Source of the DNA: Cranoglanis bouderius
Lineage: Eukaryota > Chordata > Actinopteri > Siluriformes > Cranoglanididae
Assembly: GCA_023630585.1 (NCBI GenBank)
Contig: CM042566.1
Span: forward strand, 13,941,254-14,005,253
Length of the DNA stretch: 64,000 bases
Direction of reading: 5' to 3'
Below are positions 21,706 to 33,329 of this stretch, piece after piece. Numbering within the stretch: the first letter of the stretch is position 1; each line of letters opens with the position of its first letter. The translations under genes were made by a program, and so were the position numbers. A model generated the notes under the pieces. The model saw nothing but the letters and a program-made list of their open reading frames with translations. It had not been told where the DNA came from and made no database searches.

Positions 21706-21839
21706 CTTTGTTCATGCCATGATACACTTCCACAGAAGCCTGTCGATTTAACACATTAATCTAGTGTGATTAATTATGGAAAAAATAACGCGTTAAACAA
21801 TTAACACATTTAATGCACCCTGCCCTGCCCCAGACCTGT

Positions 21840-22113
21840 AAATTGCATGCAGTTGCTTAGTGCCAAGCAAGGTGACGACCAAACTCTGCTTGGCCCTCTG
21901 AATGGGAATTTTAAATTCCAAACTCATCCAGATGGACGCATTGATAAGACCAAAGTCTTTTGCACTTTCTGCTATAAGGAATTTGCATATCATCAAAGCA
22001 ATTCTAGCCTGAAATACCACACAGTCAACACTCTCCGCCAAGCCACACTGAGCAGGCAGCACAGAATTAGTAAGTCTACATTGGAAAAACTAACAAATAT
22101 GATATCTAAATGA
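21840..22113 (+). pseudogene. BED-type zinc-finger fragment (hAT/ZBED-like)
   Basis: Frame reads LNGNFKFQTHPDGRIDKTKV, FCTFCYKEFAYHQSNSSLKYH. This is the start of a BED zinc finger (C-x2-C, then H) as in hAT transposases and ZBED-type proteins. The second His of the usual H-x-H is lost with a short deletion after KYH. No hAT dimerisation domain follows. It is flanked on the left by AT-rich inverted sequence (TTAACACATTAATC). Confidence 0.65.
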
Positions 22114-22139
22114 ATTGCTACAGCCATTCATTATTATTT

Positions 22140-22805
22140 TTTTCCTTTCTTGTTTTCTCGTGTGATGTCGACATAACAAAATAGTTGTTTTCTCATGATA
22201 CTGACATAACAAAAGTTGTTTTCTCAAGATCGTGGCTTAATTTTTCTGTGTACTTGACATAATGACATGTTTTTATTGTTCTCGAGGAAGCAAAAGCTTA
22301 GCGCAATCCCGCAGCATCATGGATGAACAAATTTGTTTTTACTTTGATCAGGGACTCACTCAAGCTACAATAGCTCTATGTCTATGACAACTTCCATATT
22401 AGTGTTTGACACCCCTCTCTCTTAATACGAAGATAAAGTCCATCTCTACAGAGGGCAATTATTAAATTTATGATGGTGATGGCGAAGACGCCAATGTACA
22501 TGCAACACCAGTACCATTCACAAGGCGCAAGATTTTCTGACGATGAAATGATGTCGTGAGAAAACAGCTTTTTGTTATGTCAAGATCATAATAAAACAAC
22601 TTTTGTTATGTCGCGATCATGAGAAAATTACATTGTGATCATGGGAAAACATCCGATTTCAGGAGAAAACAACTATTTTGTTATGTCAACATCACAGGAA
22701 AATTAAGTCGAGATCACGAGAAAATTAAGGCAAGGTCACAAGAAAACAACTTGTTATATCGAGATCACAAGAAAATTAAGTTATGATCATGAGAAGACAA
22801 GAAAG
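22140..22805. mobile_element. DNA element with subterminal repeat arrays
   Basis: Left (22150-22280) and right (22540-22800) flanks carry several copies of a GAGATCACGAGAAAA / CTCATGATC and ACAACTTTTGTTATGTC motif in opposite orientation. The centre has ATGGATGAACAAATTTGTTT, reading MDEQICFYFDQGLTQATIA, and in the next frame YDNFHISV and HPSLLIRR, which resembles a helix-turn-helix N-terminus of fish integrase-type transposases. Exact ends and superfamily are not determined. Confidence 0.55.
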
Positions 22806-22900
22806 AAAGAAAAAAAAAATAATGGCCGCTTATGGCTTCTGTAGATTGCTGTGGACTGTAGGCCTATTAATATGGTGGAAGGGGGGTGATGGAATACAAC

Positions 22901-25194
22901 AGAGTACAACTCGGACTTGAGTTCGGACTCGAGTCCAATTATGAACAAGCTCAGACTTGTCACACACTCGGGTAAATTTGTACTCGAACTTAACACGGAC
23001 TTGAAAATTTTGGATTCTGAAATTTTCCAGAGTACAGTCGAGTCCGTGCAGGGGTGTAACCTGGCCTGGGCATTAGGGGCTGTAGCCCCAAAGATTTTTT
23101 CTTTAGCCCCGAATAATTCCCCACTTGGAGTGATTTGTCACTACGTAACTGAATGTCAGTAAAAGAAGACAGCCTGTAATTTTATATCTTTGGTGAACAG
23201 AGGCGAGACCAATAAGACAGGGCTTACAGGAAAACACGTGGAAATACTCATGTCTTATTGGCTGACAGTCTCAATTCTGCCATGTGCCATAGCTCACAGT
23301 CAGTGTGAGGAAAAATGAATAAAATGGATATGCGCTGATTTTATTTTTGTTTAAACCAGTAAAGGGGTTGGAACTGAAACAGTAACATCCTCTCGTGCTG
23401 AGCAGGTAAACAAGGTGTGTAAATGTCTATATGAGTTCGTGAATATGTATAAGTTACGTGAATATGATATGAGCAGAGCATAAGGACAGATAACGCAGTC
23501 TGCATATCTCTGTAACAGCTAAACTAAGCTACAGTGATAGTTTAGCTGTGCCTCCCCTTGGCTAGCGATACCAAACTAGACTATAGTCTCATGTTAGATA
23601 GCCAAAAAGTTTTATATTTTATCGTTCTGGTAGTCCTGTCAAGTTTTATGATAAATCCAACTTTTTGTCCAATTTTCAATTAGCCCTTTCAAGCAAGACA
23701 AAAATGCATGCAAACAGTCTATTTAGAAGTACAAATCAAAAAGTTTTTTTTTTTTTTTTTTTTTTTTAATGGAGAAGAATCTGGGCTCAGCTATTATCAG
23801 TTCAGCTAACGCCCCTGGTCATGTGTAACATGAAAAGAAAGATAAAAAAATAAATAACAACATAAAATTAAGATAATAAGAAATGAATGAATGTCTCCCC
23901 TGCCTGACCACATACTTGAAGCGTGCACACAGAAAGCTGCCGCATCATGTGAGTACCGAATTGAGTTCCCTTTTGCGGCTTATTCTGCTTGGACGGTCAA
24001 ATAAATACACACACATCATGTCAAAATGCAGGTCTGGCCGAGTATTCATGCAAACACAGTCGGTTATGTCTTGAGTGAATGTAAACAGTTGGGGAAAAAT
24101 CTAAGGTGTGTCAATACAGTATATTGGATCTGTGCATTAGGTCTTAAAGTGACAGCAGTCTAATAAACCTCCTGCTGTCTGTGTCATTAATGTTCATCAC
24201 ATAACAAAACCCAAAGAGAAATTCACTTACTCACTCAATAACTTCAGTAAATTTAATAAGAATCCCTGTATATGTCATACAGTGAAGTCTATTTTATTTT
24301 ACATTTAATTGCTTTATTCAATTTCCGTAGTATTTCTTACTTGAATACTACTGATAGACCTAAATGAGAAAACGTATCATTATCGTGAAATAAGATTGCA
24401 GCCCACCCCTAAACATTAGCATTGGGTGACTCCAGTCTTGACTTTCAATTTCACATAAACTGTGAAATATACTTCTTAATATAGTAAATATCATAAACCC
24501 TGCTGATAGGGTTTTTTTTTTTTTCATTTTAGGAATTAAAATGGAAAAAAAGTTACAAGAACAGAGCTGTCTTCAGAAATGAGTTGTCATTCATAGACAG
24601 ATTAAAAGCAGTAATAAAGCATGAAGCTTGTTATGACATGCTGCTAATGTAACTCTCCTCTGTACTCTCTCTCTCAGCCTATATAACTGTGGGGTAGAGG
24701 CATCAAATCATTGAAATGTCAACTCGAACTGGAGGACAGAATATAGTGTGATACAATAACAAACCAGGTTAATTTGTTAACAGGTTAATACACTTGTAAT
24801 ATAATAAATGTTCTACATATACCTCTATATCCCTTTTTTTCATTGAAACCATTTTTTGATATGAAATTAGTTGAGCTGCTGATGACATGAAATAAAAATA
24901 TTAAATGGCAATGGCAAGATGTAATAGTGGTATTTTATGTTACAGTTATGTTGCCATTGGTTTGTGAAGGTTAAAATATTAATTTAACAGCACAGTGTTG
25001 AGTTTACAATTGCAATCTCAAATCTTGTCTCAATTTAATTACTTTCTGGACTCGGCGGGACTCGACTCAGACTCAGCCATTAAGGACTCGGACTTCAGTC
25101 CAGCTGGGCCCTTTTCGACTCGGACTCGGACTTGATTGGTTAAGGACTTGGTCTCGACTCAGACTCGACAAAGGTGGACTCGGACCTAACACTA
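22901..25194. mobile_element. hAT-like element with GACTCGGA arrays
   Basis: Bounded by GAATACAAC at 22892-22900 and again at 25195-25203. Both ends are arrays of GACTCGGAC-type repeats in inverted orientation (22905-23045 and 25045-25185); the right end reads TAGTGTTAGGTCCGAGTCC on the minus strand. It encodes no recognisable transposase. A second hAT-like element sits at 23049-23817. Confidence 0.75.
23049..23817. mobile_element. Nested hAT-like element
   Basis: Ends CAGGGGTGTAAC and, on the other strand, CAGGGGCGTTAG, the CAGGGG...CCCCTG ends typical of hAT. Flanks GTCCGTG and GTCATGTG are similar and could be a decayed 8-bp duplication. No coding capacity recognised. Confidence 0.6.
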
Positions 25195-25371
25195 GAATAC
25201 AACCTAAAAATTTGTAATAAATTCTATGTTGAATCAAATAAAATTATATATTTCATTCTAAAGCTACTTTTTTGTAATTTCTATTCAATGCTTTTCTCAT
25301 CTAACACAATGATGACTTTAAATCTTTAGAGGGTAATTGTTTTCTTCTGTGTTATTCTCATGTTTCCACAG

Positions 25372-25608
25372 AACTCTGGGACCCAGCGATCTCAAAACCC
25401 GGTGACATATTTGAACTACCATCCTCTGGGCAGTCAGAAACACTGTATTAAGCTTCAGCATGACTCTGCATACCCTTCTGTTACCTTACTACCCCAAAAC
25501 CTTTATACACAGGACCCTACCTATACTCCCATGCACACTTTCCAGCCAAACACTGCTCTTCCTGCCCAGTGTGATTCTTTTTCCTTCCCAATAGAGCAAT
25601 CCGAGTAA
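25372..25608 (+). CDS. Possible terminal exon of an unrecognised gene
   Basis: A polypyrimidine tract and TTTCCACAG at 25363-25371 make a good splice acceptor. The open frame that follows (about 79 codons, NSGTQRSQNPVTYLNYHPLG onward to FPIEQSE, TAA... stop at 25606) is balanced in composition, unlike the AT-rich surroundings, with several Tyr (YLNY, NLYTQDPTY) as in cytoplasmic tails. No family is recognised and no upstream exon was found in the window. It may be an accidental open frame. Confidence 0.3.
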   Translation, partial: NSGTQRSQNPVTYLNYHPLGSQKHCIKLQHDSAYPSVTLLPQNLYTQDPTYTPMHTFQPNTALPAQCDSFSFPIEQSE

Positions 25609-26232
25609 AATAGCTCAGGACCCATATTCATCAGGCCTCTCAGAGTGGGAAATCAATCAAACTCACTCAAATATTCTGACAGTATCTAGACAATAGTATG
25701 GTAAATTCAAGTAACTATCACGTGACTCCTACACATGCAATTAAAAGCAATCTGGGAAAATGCATCAGTGCAGCAGTAATGATTTGGGACTGCCAGGTTA
25801 CAATTGATGTCAAAATTGTAATGCAGACCATAACTGAATGACAAATGATTTCTCCCCTATTTCCTGTAAAGACCTTTATGAAACAACAGAGAAATAGAAG
25901 AAAATCATGTCATGTTTTTATTAACATGAAATCATAGTAACACAATTCATCAATATAGATAGCCCTTAGGTGCAGATAATCAGCAAACATCATAACCACT
26001 CTATGACACGATGCTGTTGTAAATTCAATGAACAATGTAGATTCTACTCATCTCTGAAAAACAGTAAGTAGTTTGATAATATGTATGATGGCCTAGGAAA
26101 ATCCATACCATGGTGAATTTTTTTTTTTTTGACATGTTCTACTATATTGAGTTCTGAAAACACAATGTTATATATGTGACTGTGGTTTTACAACTGAGAA
26201 TGTATAGAGTTCTGAAAACTGGAGGTTATGTA
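25609..26232. other. No feature recognised
   Basis: Non-coding sequence with a T run near 26120. Could be the 3' UTR of the possible exon. Confidence 0.35.
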
Positions 26233-26435
26233 CCCTCCCCTCCGAAACTATTGGAATGACAAAGCCATTTAATTTGTTTTTGCTGTAGACTGAAGACATT
26301 TGGGTTTGAGGTCAAAAGATAAATATGGGAGGAGAGTTTATAATTTCAGCTTTTATTTCCTGGTGTAATTTCCAAATGTCTTTGATGTATACAAATGAAT
26401 TGGCCTTGCTGTTCCAATAGATTAGGGGGGGATTG
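26233..26435. mobile_element. MITE derived from Tc1-C
   Basis: TA-flanked 203-bp element whose two halves are inverted and match the Tc1-C TIR (CTATTGGAA..., AAGACATTTGGGTTTGAG). It has no coding region. Confidence 0.8.
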
Positions 26436-26871
26436 TATGTAACTGTGGTTATATAATTGTGTTCTGTTCTGTGGTCTACTCATGTGTGCAGCCTATGAAA
26501 GACCTCTGTTATGTCACACTTATTCCCTGGTGGTAACAGTTTACAATACTGCTCAACAACTAATAGGTATCCATCCAGGAACTTAGCAAATTTATGAGTA
26601 TTTCTTCATTAATACTGATCTTATTCCTATTATCTACTAAGAACTACTAGTTAATTACTCGTGTTTGTAGGAGTTCAATTTTAACTAAGCAGTAATTACA
26701 GAGTCTGCAGAACTACTAGCTAACTATGGGTCTTTTAAAATAACTAATTAATTACTGATAACATTGACATTAATTCCCATTAGCTAAACCTTACCTTCCT
26801 TTTGTAAATCTACTAACTAATATACCTTAACCTATTCCAATATCTCACTCTTTAAAATGTAAATGTCTATA
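26436..26871. other. AT-rich repeat-like DNA before Tc1-B2
   Basis: Rich in TAACTA/TTAATTA blocks resembling 29640-29790 on the other side of the two Tc1 insertions; probably one AT-rich element split by them. Not identified. Confidence 0.3.
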
Positions 26872-28297
26872 AAGGTGCGACTCAAAAAATTAGAATATCG
26901 TGGAAAAGTTTTTTTTTTTTTTTCAAAAAGTGAAACTTTCATATATTCTAGATTCATTACACATAAAGTGAAATATTTCAGGCCTTTTTTTGTTTTAATC
27001 GTGATGATTATGGCTTACAGCTCATGGAAATCAAAAATCCAGTATCTCAAAATATTAGAATAAAGAATTTATAATACAGAAATGTCGACCAGAGAGGAGC
27101 TCTAATCAGCTAATTAACTCAAAGCACCTGCAAAGGTTTCCTGAGCCTTTAATCTCTCAGTCTGATTCAGTACACACAACCACAATTTTCATGGAATAAT
27201 ATTCATGGAAAGTTGACTGGAAGGGAAAGGTGTGGTAGGAAAAGGTGCACAAGCAACAGGGATGACCACAGCTTTGAGAGGATTGTCAAGCAAAGCCGAT
27301 TCAAGAATTTGGGGGAGATTCACAAGGAGTGGACTGAGGCTGGAGTCAGTGCATCAAGAGCCACCTCGCACAGACGTGTCCAGGAAATGGGCTACACGTG
27401 TCGCATCCCTAGTGTCAAGCCATTCCTAAACCAGAGACAATATCAGAAGCATCTTACCTGGGCTAAGGAGAAAAAGAACTGGACCATTGCTCAGTGGTCC
27501 AAAGTCCTCTTTTCAGATTAAAGTAAATTTTGCATTTCATTTGGAAAGGTCCCAGAGTCTGGAGGAAGAGTGGAAAAGCACAGAATCCAAGTTGCTTGAA
27601 GTCCAGTGTGAAGTTTCCACAGTCAGTGATGATTTGGGGTACCATGTCATCTGCTGGTGTTGAGCCACTGTGTTTTCTCAAGTCGAGAGTCAATGCAGCG
27701 TCTACCAGGAGATTTTAGAGCACTTCATGCTTCCATCTGCTGACAAGCTTTATGGAGATGCTGATTTCCTTTTCCAGCAGGAAAAGCACCTGCCCACAGT
27801 GCCAAAACTACTAGTAACTGGTTTGCTGACCATGGTATTACTGTGCTTGATTGGCCAGCCAACTCGCCTGAGCTGAATTGTCAAGAGGAAAATAAGAAAC
27901 ACCAGATCCAACAATACAGAAGAGCTGAACGCGGCTATCAAAGCAACCTGGGCTTCCAAAACACCTCAGCAGTGCCACAGGCTGATTGCTGCATTGATGC
28001 TATAATTTGTGCAAAAGGAGCCCCGACCAAGTATTGAGTGAATAAATTAACATACTTTTCAGAAGGTTCGAAATTTCTGTATTATAAATTCTTTATTCTA
28101 ATATTTTGAGATACTGGATTTTTGATTTCCATGAGCTGTAAGCCATAGTCATCAAGATTAAAACAAAAAAAAAAGGCCTGCAATATTTCACTTTATGTGT
28201 AATGAATCTAGAATATATGAAAGTTCCACTTTTCTAATTAATTACGAAAAAAGAAATGAATTTTCCATGATATTCTAATTTTTTTTAAATGCACCTG
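26872..28297 (+). mobile_element. Tc1-B2, Tc1-like element
   Basis: Left end AAGGTGCGACTCAAAAAATT (degenerate) and right end TTAAATGCACCTG, flanked by TA. TIRs about 210 bp. Same family as Tc1-B1 and Tc1-B3. Confidence 0.88.
27213..28035 (+). pseudogene. Broken transposase of Tc1-B2
   Basis: RERCGRKRCTSNRDDHSFER and GEIHKEWTEAGVSASRA lead to KVLFSD followed by TAA where the family has GAA (Glu), a stop just after the first catalytic Asp. Downstream EILEHFMLPSADKLYGDADF and FQQ are present in other frames. At 27877 the sequence goes from CTGAA directly to TTGTCAAGAGG: the 23 bases that encode the catalytic-Glu motif in Tc1-B3 are missing, which also shifts the frame. Confidence 0.85.
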
Positions 28298-28309
28298 TAT
28301 GAGTTATTA

Positions 28310-29491
28310 TAGTGGTGCTTGAAAGTTTGGGACCCCTTTAGAATTTTCTATATATCTGCATAAACGTGACCTAAAACATAATCAGATATTCACACAAATC
28401 CTAAAAGTAGACAAAGAAACCCAGTTAAATAAATGTGACAAAAATAGTATACTTGGTCATTTATTTATTGAGGAAAATGATCCAATATTACATATCTGTG
28501 AGTGGCAAAAGTATGTGAACCTCTAGGATTAGCAGTCTAATTTGAAGGTGTAATTAGAGTCAGGCGATTTCAATCAATAGGATGACAATCAGGTGTGAGT
28601 AAGCACCCTGTTTAATTTAAAGAACAGGGAACTATCAGAGTCTGATCTTCACAACACATGTTAGTGGAAGTGTATCATGGCATGAACAAATGAGATTTTT
28701 GAGGACCTCAGAAAATGAGTTGTTGAAGCTAGAATGGGTTACCAAACCATCTCTAAAGAGTTTGGACTACTCCAATCCACAGTCAGACAGATTGTGTACA
28801 AATGGAGGAAATTTAAGACCACTGTTACCCTCCCCAGGAGGTTTAAAGTCATTCCAGCATAAGAACCTTATCCCATCTGTGAAACATGGTGGTGGAAGTA
28901 TTATGGTTTGTGCCTGTTTTGCTGAATCTGGGCTTGGACAACTTGCCATCATTGATTGAACAATAATTCTGATGTATACCAGCAAATTCTAAAGGGAAAT
29001 GTCAGGATATCTGTCCATTTTGAATCTCAAGAGAATGTGGGTCATGCCGCAAGACAATGACCTTAAGCACACAAGTCATTCTACCAAAGAATGGTTAAAG
29101 AAGAATAAAGTTGTTTTGGAATGGCCAAGTCAAAGTCCTTACCTTAATCCAGTACAAATGCTGTGGAAGGCCTGAAGCAAGCAGTTCATGTGAGGAAACC
29201 CACCAACTTCCCAGAGTTTAAGCTGTTCTGTTCTGGACTGAGCAACAGTTACCAGAAACACTTAGTTGTACAAACCAGATACTGAAAGCAAAGGTTCACA
29301 TATTTTTGCCACTCACAGATATGAAATATTGGATCATTTTCCTCAATAAATAAATGATCAAGTATGATATTCTGCCTCATTTGTTTAACTGGGTTCTCTT
29401 TATCTATTTTTAGGACTAGAAAATTTGATGTTTTAGGTCATATTTATCCACAAATATAGACATTTCTAAAGGGTTCACAAACTTTCAACTG
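28310..29491 (+). mobile_element. Tc1-F2, Tc1-like element
   Basis: Left end AGTGGTGCTTGAAAGTTTGG and right end GGGTTCACAAACTTTCAACTG with TA flanks. The final CAAGCACCACTG expected from the left TIR is shortened at the right. Internal deletion removes the first-Asp region. Confidence 0.85.
28688..29290 (+). pseudogene. Broken transposase of Tc1-F2
   Basis: RTSENELLKLEWVTKPSLKS and QSDRLCTNGGNLRPLLPSPG correspond to the N-terminal part in a shifted frame, then SFQHKNLIPSVKHGGGSIMV. The segment with the first catalytic Asp is deleted. MPQDNDLKHTSHSTKEWLKK keeps the second Asp, and SQSPYLNPVQMLWKA shows Glu replaced by Gln (CAA) with Asp of SPD changed to Tyr. Confidence 0.8.
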
Positions 29492-30209
29492 TATATTTCT
29501 CCTCAGCGAAGCACAGGGTCTGTGTGTGGTTTTCAGTTAGCCAGTCTAAGTCTAAAGAAAGAAATGCACAACAATAACCTACACAAGTACAAGGCTGTAA
29601 TGTACATTTACATTTATTAGCATACTTAGAAAAGTGTTGTAAATAATTTACTTTTAAATGACAAAACACAAAACACTTCCAGTAGTTAGTAATTAATTAC
29701 CATGTGCAATACTGTTCCACATCATTGATAACTACTGAACAACAACACAGTATCACTTCAGTCATTAGTAAGTAATTTCCCTTTATTGTTAATCCATATA
29801 TTTAAAATGCAAGCAAACATGCCTAAGTGATTCATACAACTTGGAACTGTTATAATGGTACAAAGCAGGGCTGTAAATTGCAGACTCTCAAATGATTCCC
29901 TGGTTTCTAGTGCTTTTCCACTACACACGGTATGTTTTAAAGACATTGTGGAACCTACGTATGTAGTGCACTATGTAGCAACTAAGATGTCATTTGAGAT
30001 TAAACCACAGAAAAAGAGTGACTCTAATAAGTGCCTAATCAAAATTATGTAGGCCATATGTAATAATAGTTTTTGGACATACAAGTTGTATTAGCATTTC
30101 ATTATAAAATGAATATATTAATACATATACTGTACAACCAAAACTCCTACTACTTCTGTATTGTTATAAATTTTAATCAGGTGCTTAATAAAATATAATG
30201 GATTTATTA
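29492..30209. other. No gene recognised
   Basis: AT-rich DNA. 29640-29790 resembles the TAACTA-rich block at 26600-26870. Nothing else recognised. Confidence 0.35.
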
Positions 30210-30870
30210 CCCACTGCTCTCCTATAACCAAAGATGGAAATAGGTGCAGCCGAAGGTTAAATGCGTGTTTTAGATTATGATTTAAATATCTGTCTCGTTT
30301 TAATTAAATATCAGGATGCGTTATGGAGAAGCCTTGATGGCAAAAAGCTCTGATGGCCAAAAGCCCCTCTGATGGTACAAGGCAACGTGTGATGTTACAT
30401 GCCACCTCTGCTGTTACAAGCCATCATGGGTTCTACCAAGCATACTCTCTTATACCCCTGAGCCTCTTTGGAATGTATACCAGGATACCAAATGGAAATG
30501 AAACAATGTGTTTTATGGCAGGATGGACCCCCAGCTGATTAACTCACCTTAAGGAACTGTATGTTAATTAAGTTCCTGTGAATGAGTCAGTGGGAACAAA
30601 CAACAAAATGAGAGAGAGAAAAAAGAGCACACATTGCAACATATATTGTAAGTGTTGTTTCCTAAACCTATATGATATTTATGATATCACCACATCGTTC
30701 ACCATGAAATATGGATAAAATTATACCAAACATGCCCTCCGTAATATTGTTATTAAACACAGTTTAGTTTTCGTTCACCTGGTATTTCTGAAACACATTT
30801 CTGATCATTTTAACCTTAATCAAATTACTGCCACAATTTATAAATCTACTACATATGTAGTTGAATCTCA
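30210..30870 (+). repeat. Dispersed repeat, copy 2 (paralogue of 3735-4880)
   Basis: Aligns along its length with copy 1, without the 445-bp extra segment and without the (TG)n array. Confidence 0.65.
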
Positions 30871-31478
30871 AATGACATTTCGGTGGCTACAAAGACATAA
30901 GTTTAAACAATAAAGTGAAACTTGTCAATAATGACCAAAGAGTTATTGTGTTGTACAGACGTAGGAACTATGCTGGCACTTTGTGTTTGCCATCAAAGCA
31001 CTACGACACTAGACCTATATCTTCCTGAACACAACACCTTCCATGATCTTAATTTATTCTTTAGTTTATATAAAAACTCTGTAGCCATGTAGAATATTTA
31101 CTTTCTTGAACTATTTTTCTGTGCCTTTTCCCCCCAGTAGTGACATGGTAGTGACAGTGTTGTATATTGTTTTGTACATGCAAATGATTAAGCATATTGT
31201 AATTGACATTTTCATTCAATGATTGCTTTGTCTAAATAATGGATTGATCAATTCCAGTAACTATAACTGGCCAATATTGCACAAGCAAGAGTGCTGTACT
31301 ACTGAATATCAGGCTGACAAATTGTCAGGCAATGATTACGTGTGACAAAGCCTGTGGCCTTGTGTCTACTGATATTCAGTACAACAGCACATCTACAAGT
31401 GTGATATTGCTTTTATACAACAATTCTATAAACAAGAAATTAATATCAAATAACTGACACAACATGGCCAAATAATTT
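30871..31478. other. No feature recognised
   Basis: A short inverted pair (AGTGCTGTACTACTGAATAT near 31290 and ATATTCAGTACAACAGCAC near 31373) suggests a small MITE-like piece; otherwise nothing recognised. Confidence 0.35.
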
Positions 31479-31880
31479 GTTTATTCAATTCAATTCAATT
31501 TTATTTGTATAGCACTTTTAACAATGGGTATTGTTCACAAAGCAGCTTTACAGAAATATCTAAATTCAGGATGTAAATTTTACATTTATAAATCCCTAAT
31601 GAGCAAGCCAGAGGCGACAGTGGCAAGGAGAAACTTCCTGAGACGATATGAGTAAGAAACCTTGAGAGGGACCAGACTCAAAAGGGAACCCATCCTCTTC
31701 TGGGTGACACCAGATAGTGCAATTATAAATAATTCCCTTCTATAACTGTGTACTACATTGTCAAAAAGTGCAATTGTGTAACCAGTAAATTCATAACCAG
31801 GAAACTTGAGTACAGAACTGTTCATGGCAATAGCAGTCCTAAAGCTATCGTAGCAATTGTAGTCCTAATCCATTGTAGCA
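31479..31880 (-). mobile_element. LINE 3' end (minus strand)
   Basis: Starts with (AATTC)n, then TTTTATTTGTATAGCACTTT and CAAAGCAGCTTTACAGAAAT, a teleost LINE 3'-end type. The same sequence in the other orientation is at 43370-43672, including AGGTTTCTTCCTCATGTCG-like blocks. Confidence 0.65.
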
Positions 31881-32914
31881 AAACTGCTCATATCAGTTGC
31901 AGTTGAAACCAATCTTCATGGTTTTTAAATGGTACCATCCTCAGTAATCTCACTGATCTTTAGGCTGTCCATGTGGGGCCATCCTCAGCAACAGCGAGTG
32001 ATTTCCAAGTGATGAGAACTCAAGCAGAAGTACAGGCGACAACATTCAAGTACCACTACAACACTATGCCTGTGAACTCTCCAGATCTGCCCCTTTAGCT
32101 AAGAAAATAACTATTCACCAAAGGCTTGACTAAACAAATCTGTTTTCAGCCTTTCAGTTTATTTTTGCTCCATCAACAAAAATAAGAAGTCACAGCTGGA
32201 AAGAGAATCGCATATTGCCATGCAACATGGAAACTGACTGTCAGCCCATAGTAAGTGTAGTAACGCTTTCAATGTAACAAAGTAGTGGTAGAATTGGAAT
32301 TTTATTTAACAAATCCAGACAGGTGGAGTGATACAAATAGTGAAATGTACTACTGGAAAACTGGTTCTCCAATTAAATTAGTGGACCTTAACTAACTGTT
32401 CTGTAAAAATAATGATACTGTTTATCCTTTTGTTCATGCTAATCTATTAACAATGCTCTGATCAAGATGCATCCAAAGAAACTTCGTATCAACATTTGGG
32501 CCTATATTCACCAAGGCTCTCAGAATATGACATCATAATTGCTCAAATATTCTAATAGCGACAGTTTTGGTTCTGCTTTTACACAGACAAGTGAAAGCAA
32601 ATTTTGCAGTGGTGAAGAGGTTCCCCAGTGAGTAGACAAAATGGCTGCAGTCAGATGCATGGATCAGTGGCAGTTCTGAATGACAGGGAACCTTGGTAGT
32701 TATCCACTGTTCATAGAGGCACAGCTACATATGTACTGTTCGGTCTTATCCCTCCTCACTGCCAGAGTTTTTAATACATGTATACCATATACCACAATGT
32801 CATGAGGAAACGATTAAGCTCTGGGAAGCTTAATAATATATGACTCGGAAGCTGTTCATAAGTGGTTGTCATACCACTAAAAGGGATGATGTTGACCTTG
32901 TAGAATATAGTGGA
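31881..32914. other. No feature recognised
   Basis: Non-coding; nothing recognised on either strand. Confidence 0.35.
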
Positions 32915-33115
32915 TTTCCTCCACTTTCTGTCTGCTGCCCTTAATTCTCTCCTTGCACAACACAACTGACAGCCAAGGAGCAGGGTGAAAAACCTTGTGG
33001 GACGAAACAGGAGAACCCTGAGAAAACCTACACGAACACAGGGAGAACATGCAAAACTCCACAAAAACAGTAACCCGAGCTCAGGATCAAACCCAAGAAC
33101 CATTGGTCACTGTGC
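32915..33115 (-). repeat. Teleost dispersed repeat (L2-type LINE piece)
   Basis: GAGAACATGCAAAACTCCAC and CAGGATCAAACCCAAGAACC are degenerate forms of a block widespread in fish genomes, usually found with the repeat type at 3320-3425. Confidence 0.5.
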
Positions 33116-33329
33116 CGCTATGTATCAATATCAAAACTATAAATTTGTCTCTGATGTGAATTACAATATTTTCATAATCTAATAAAATTGACCAAATTTG
33201 CAAAAGATGCTGGAAAAAAGAAAAGCAATTTTCAGCAGTGTCATCTCATTAACTAAAAATTGGACTTTATCTGCATATTAGCATACAGAGTTGTCTAGAA
33301 GACTTTGGAAAGGTACTTTGGAAAGATTG

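Larger units (their letters stand above)
20268..21745 (-). mobile_element. Tc1-F1, Tc1-like element, main part
   Basis: On the minus strand the transposase can be followed from MISEDLRKEFLMLIRLEK (21705) to the region before the C-terminus at 20268, where the gypsy LTR interrupts it. The 5' TIR is missing beyond 21745. An LTR is inserted at 20670-21104. Its 3' tail is at 15887-16052. Confidence 0.8.
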
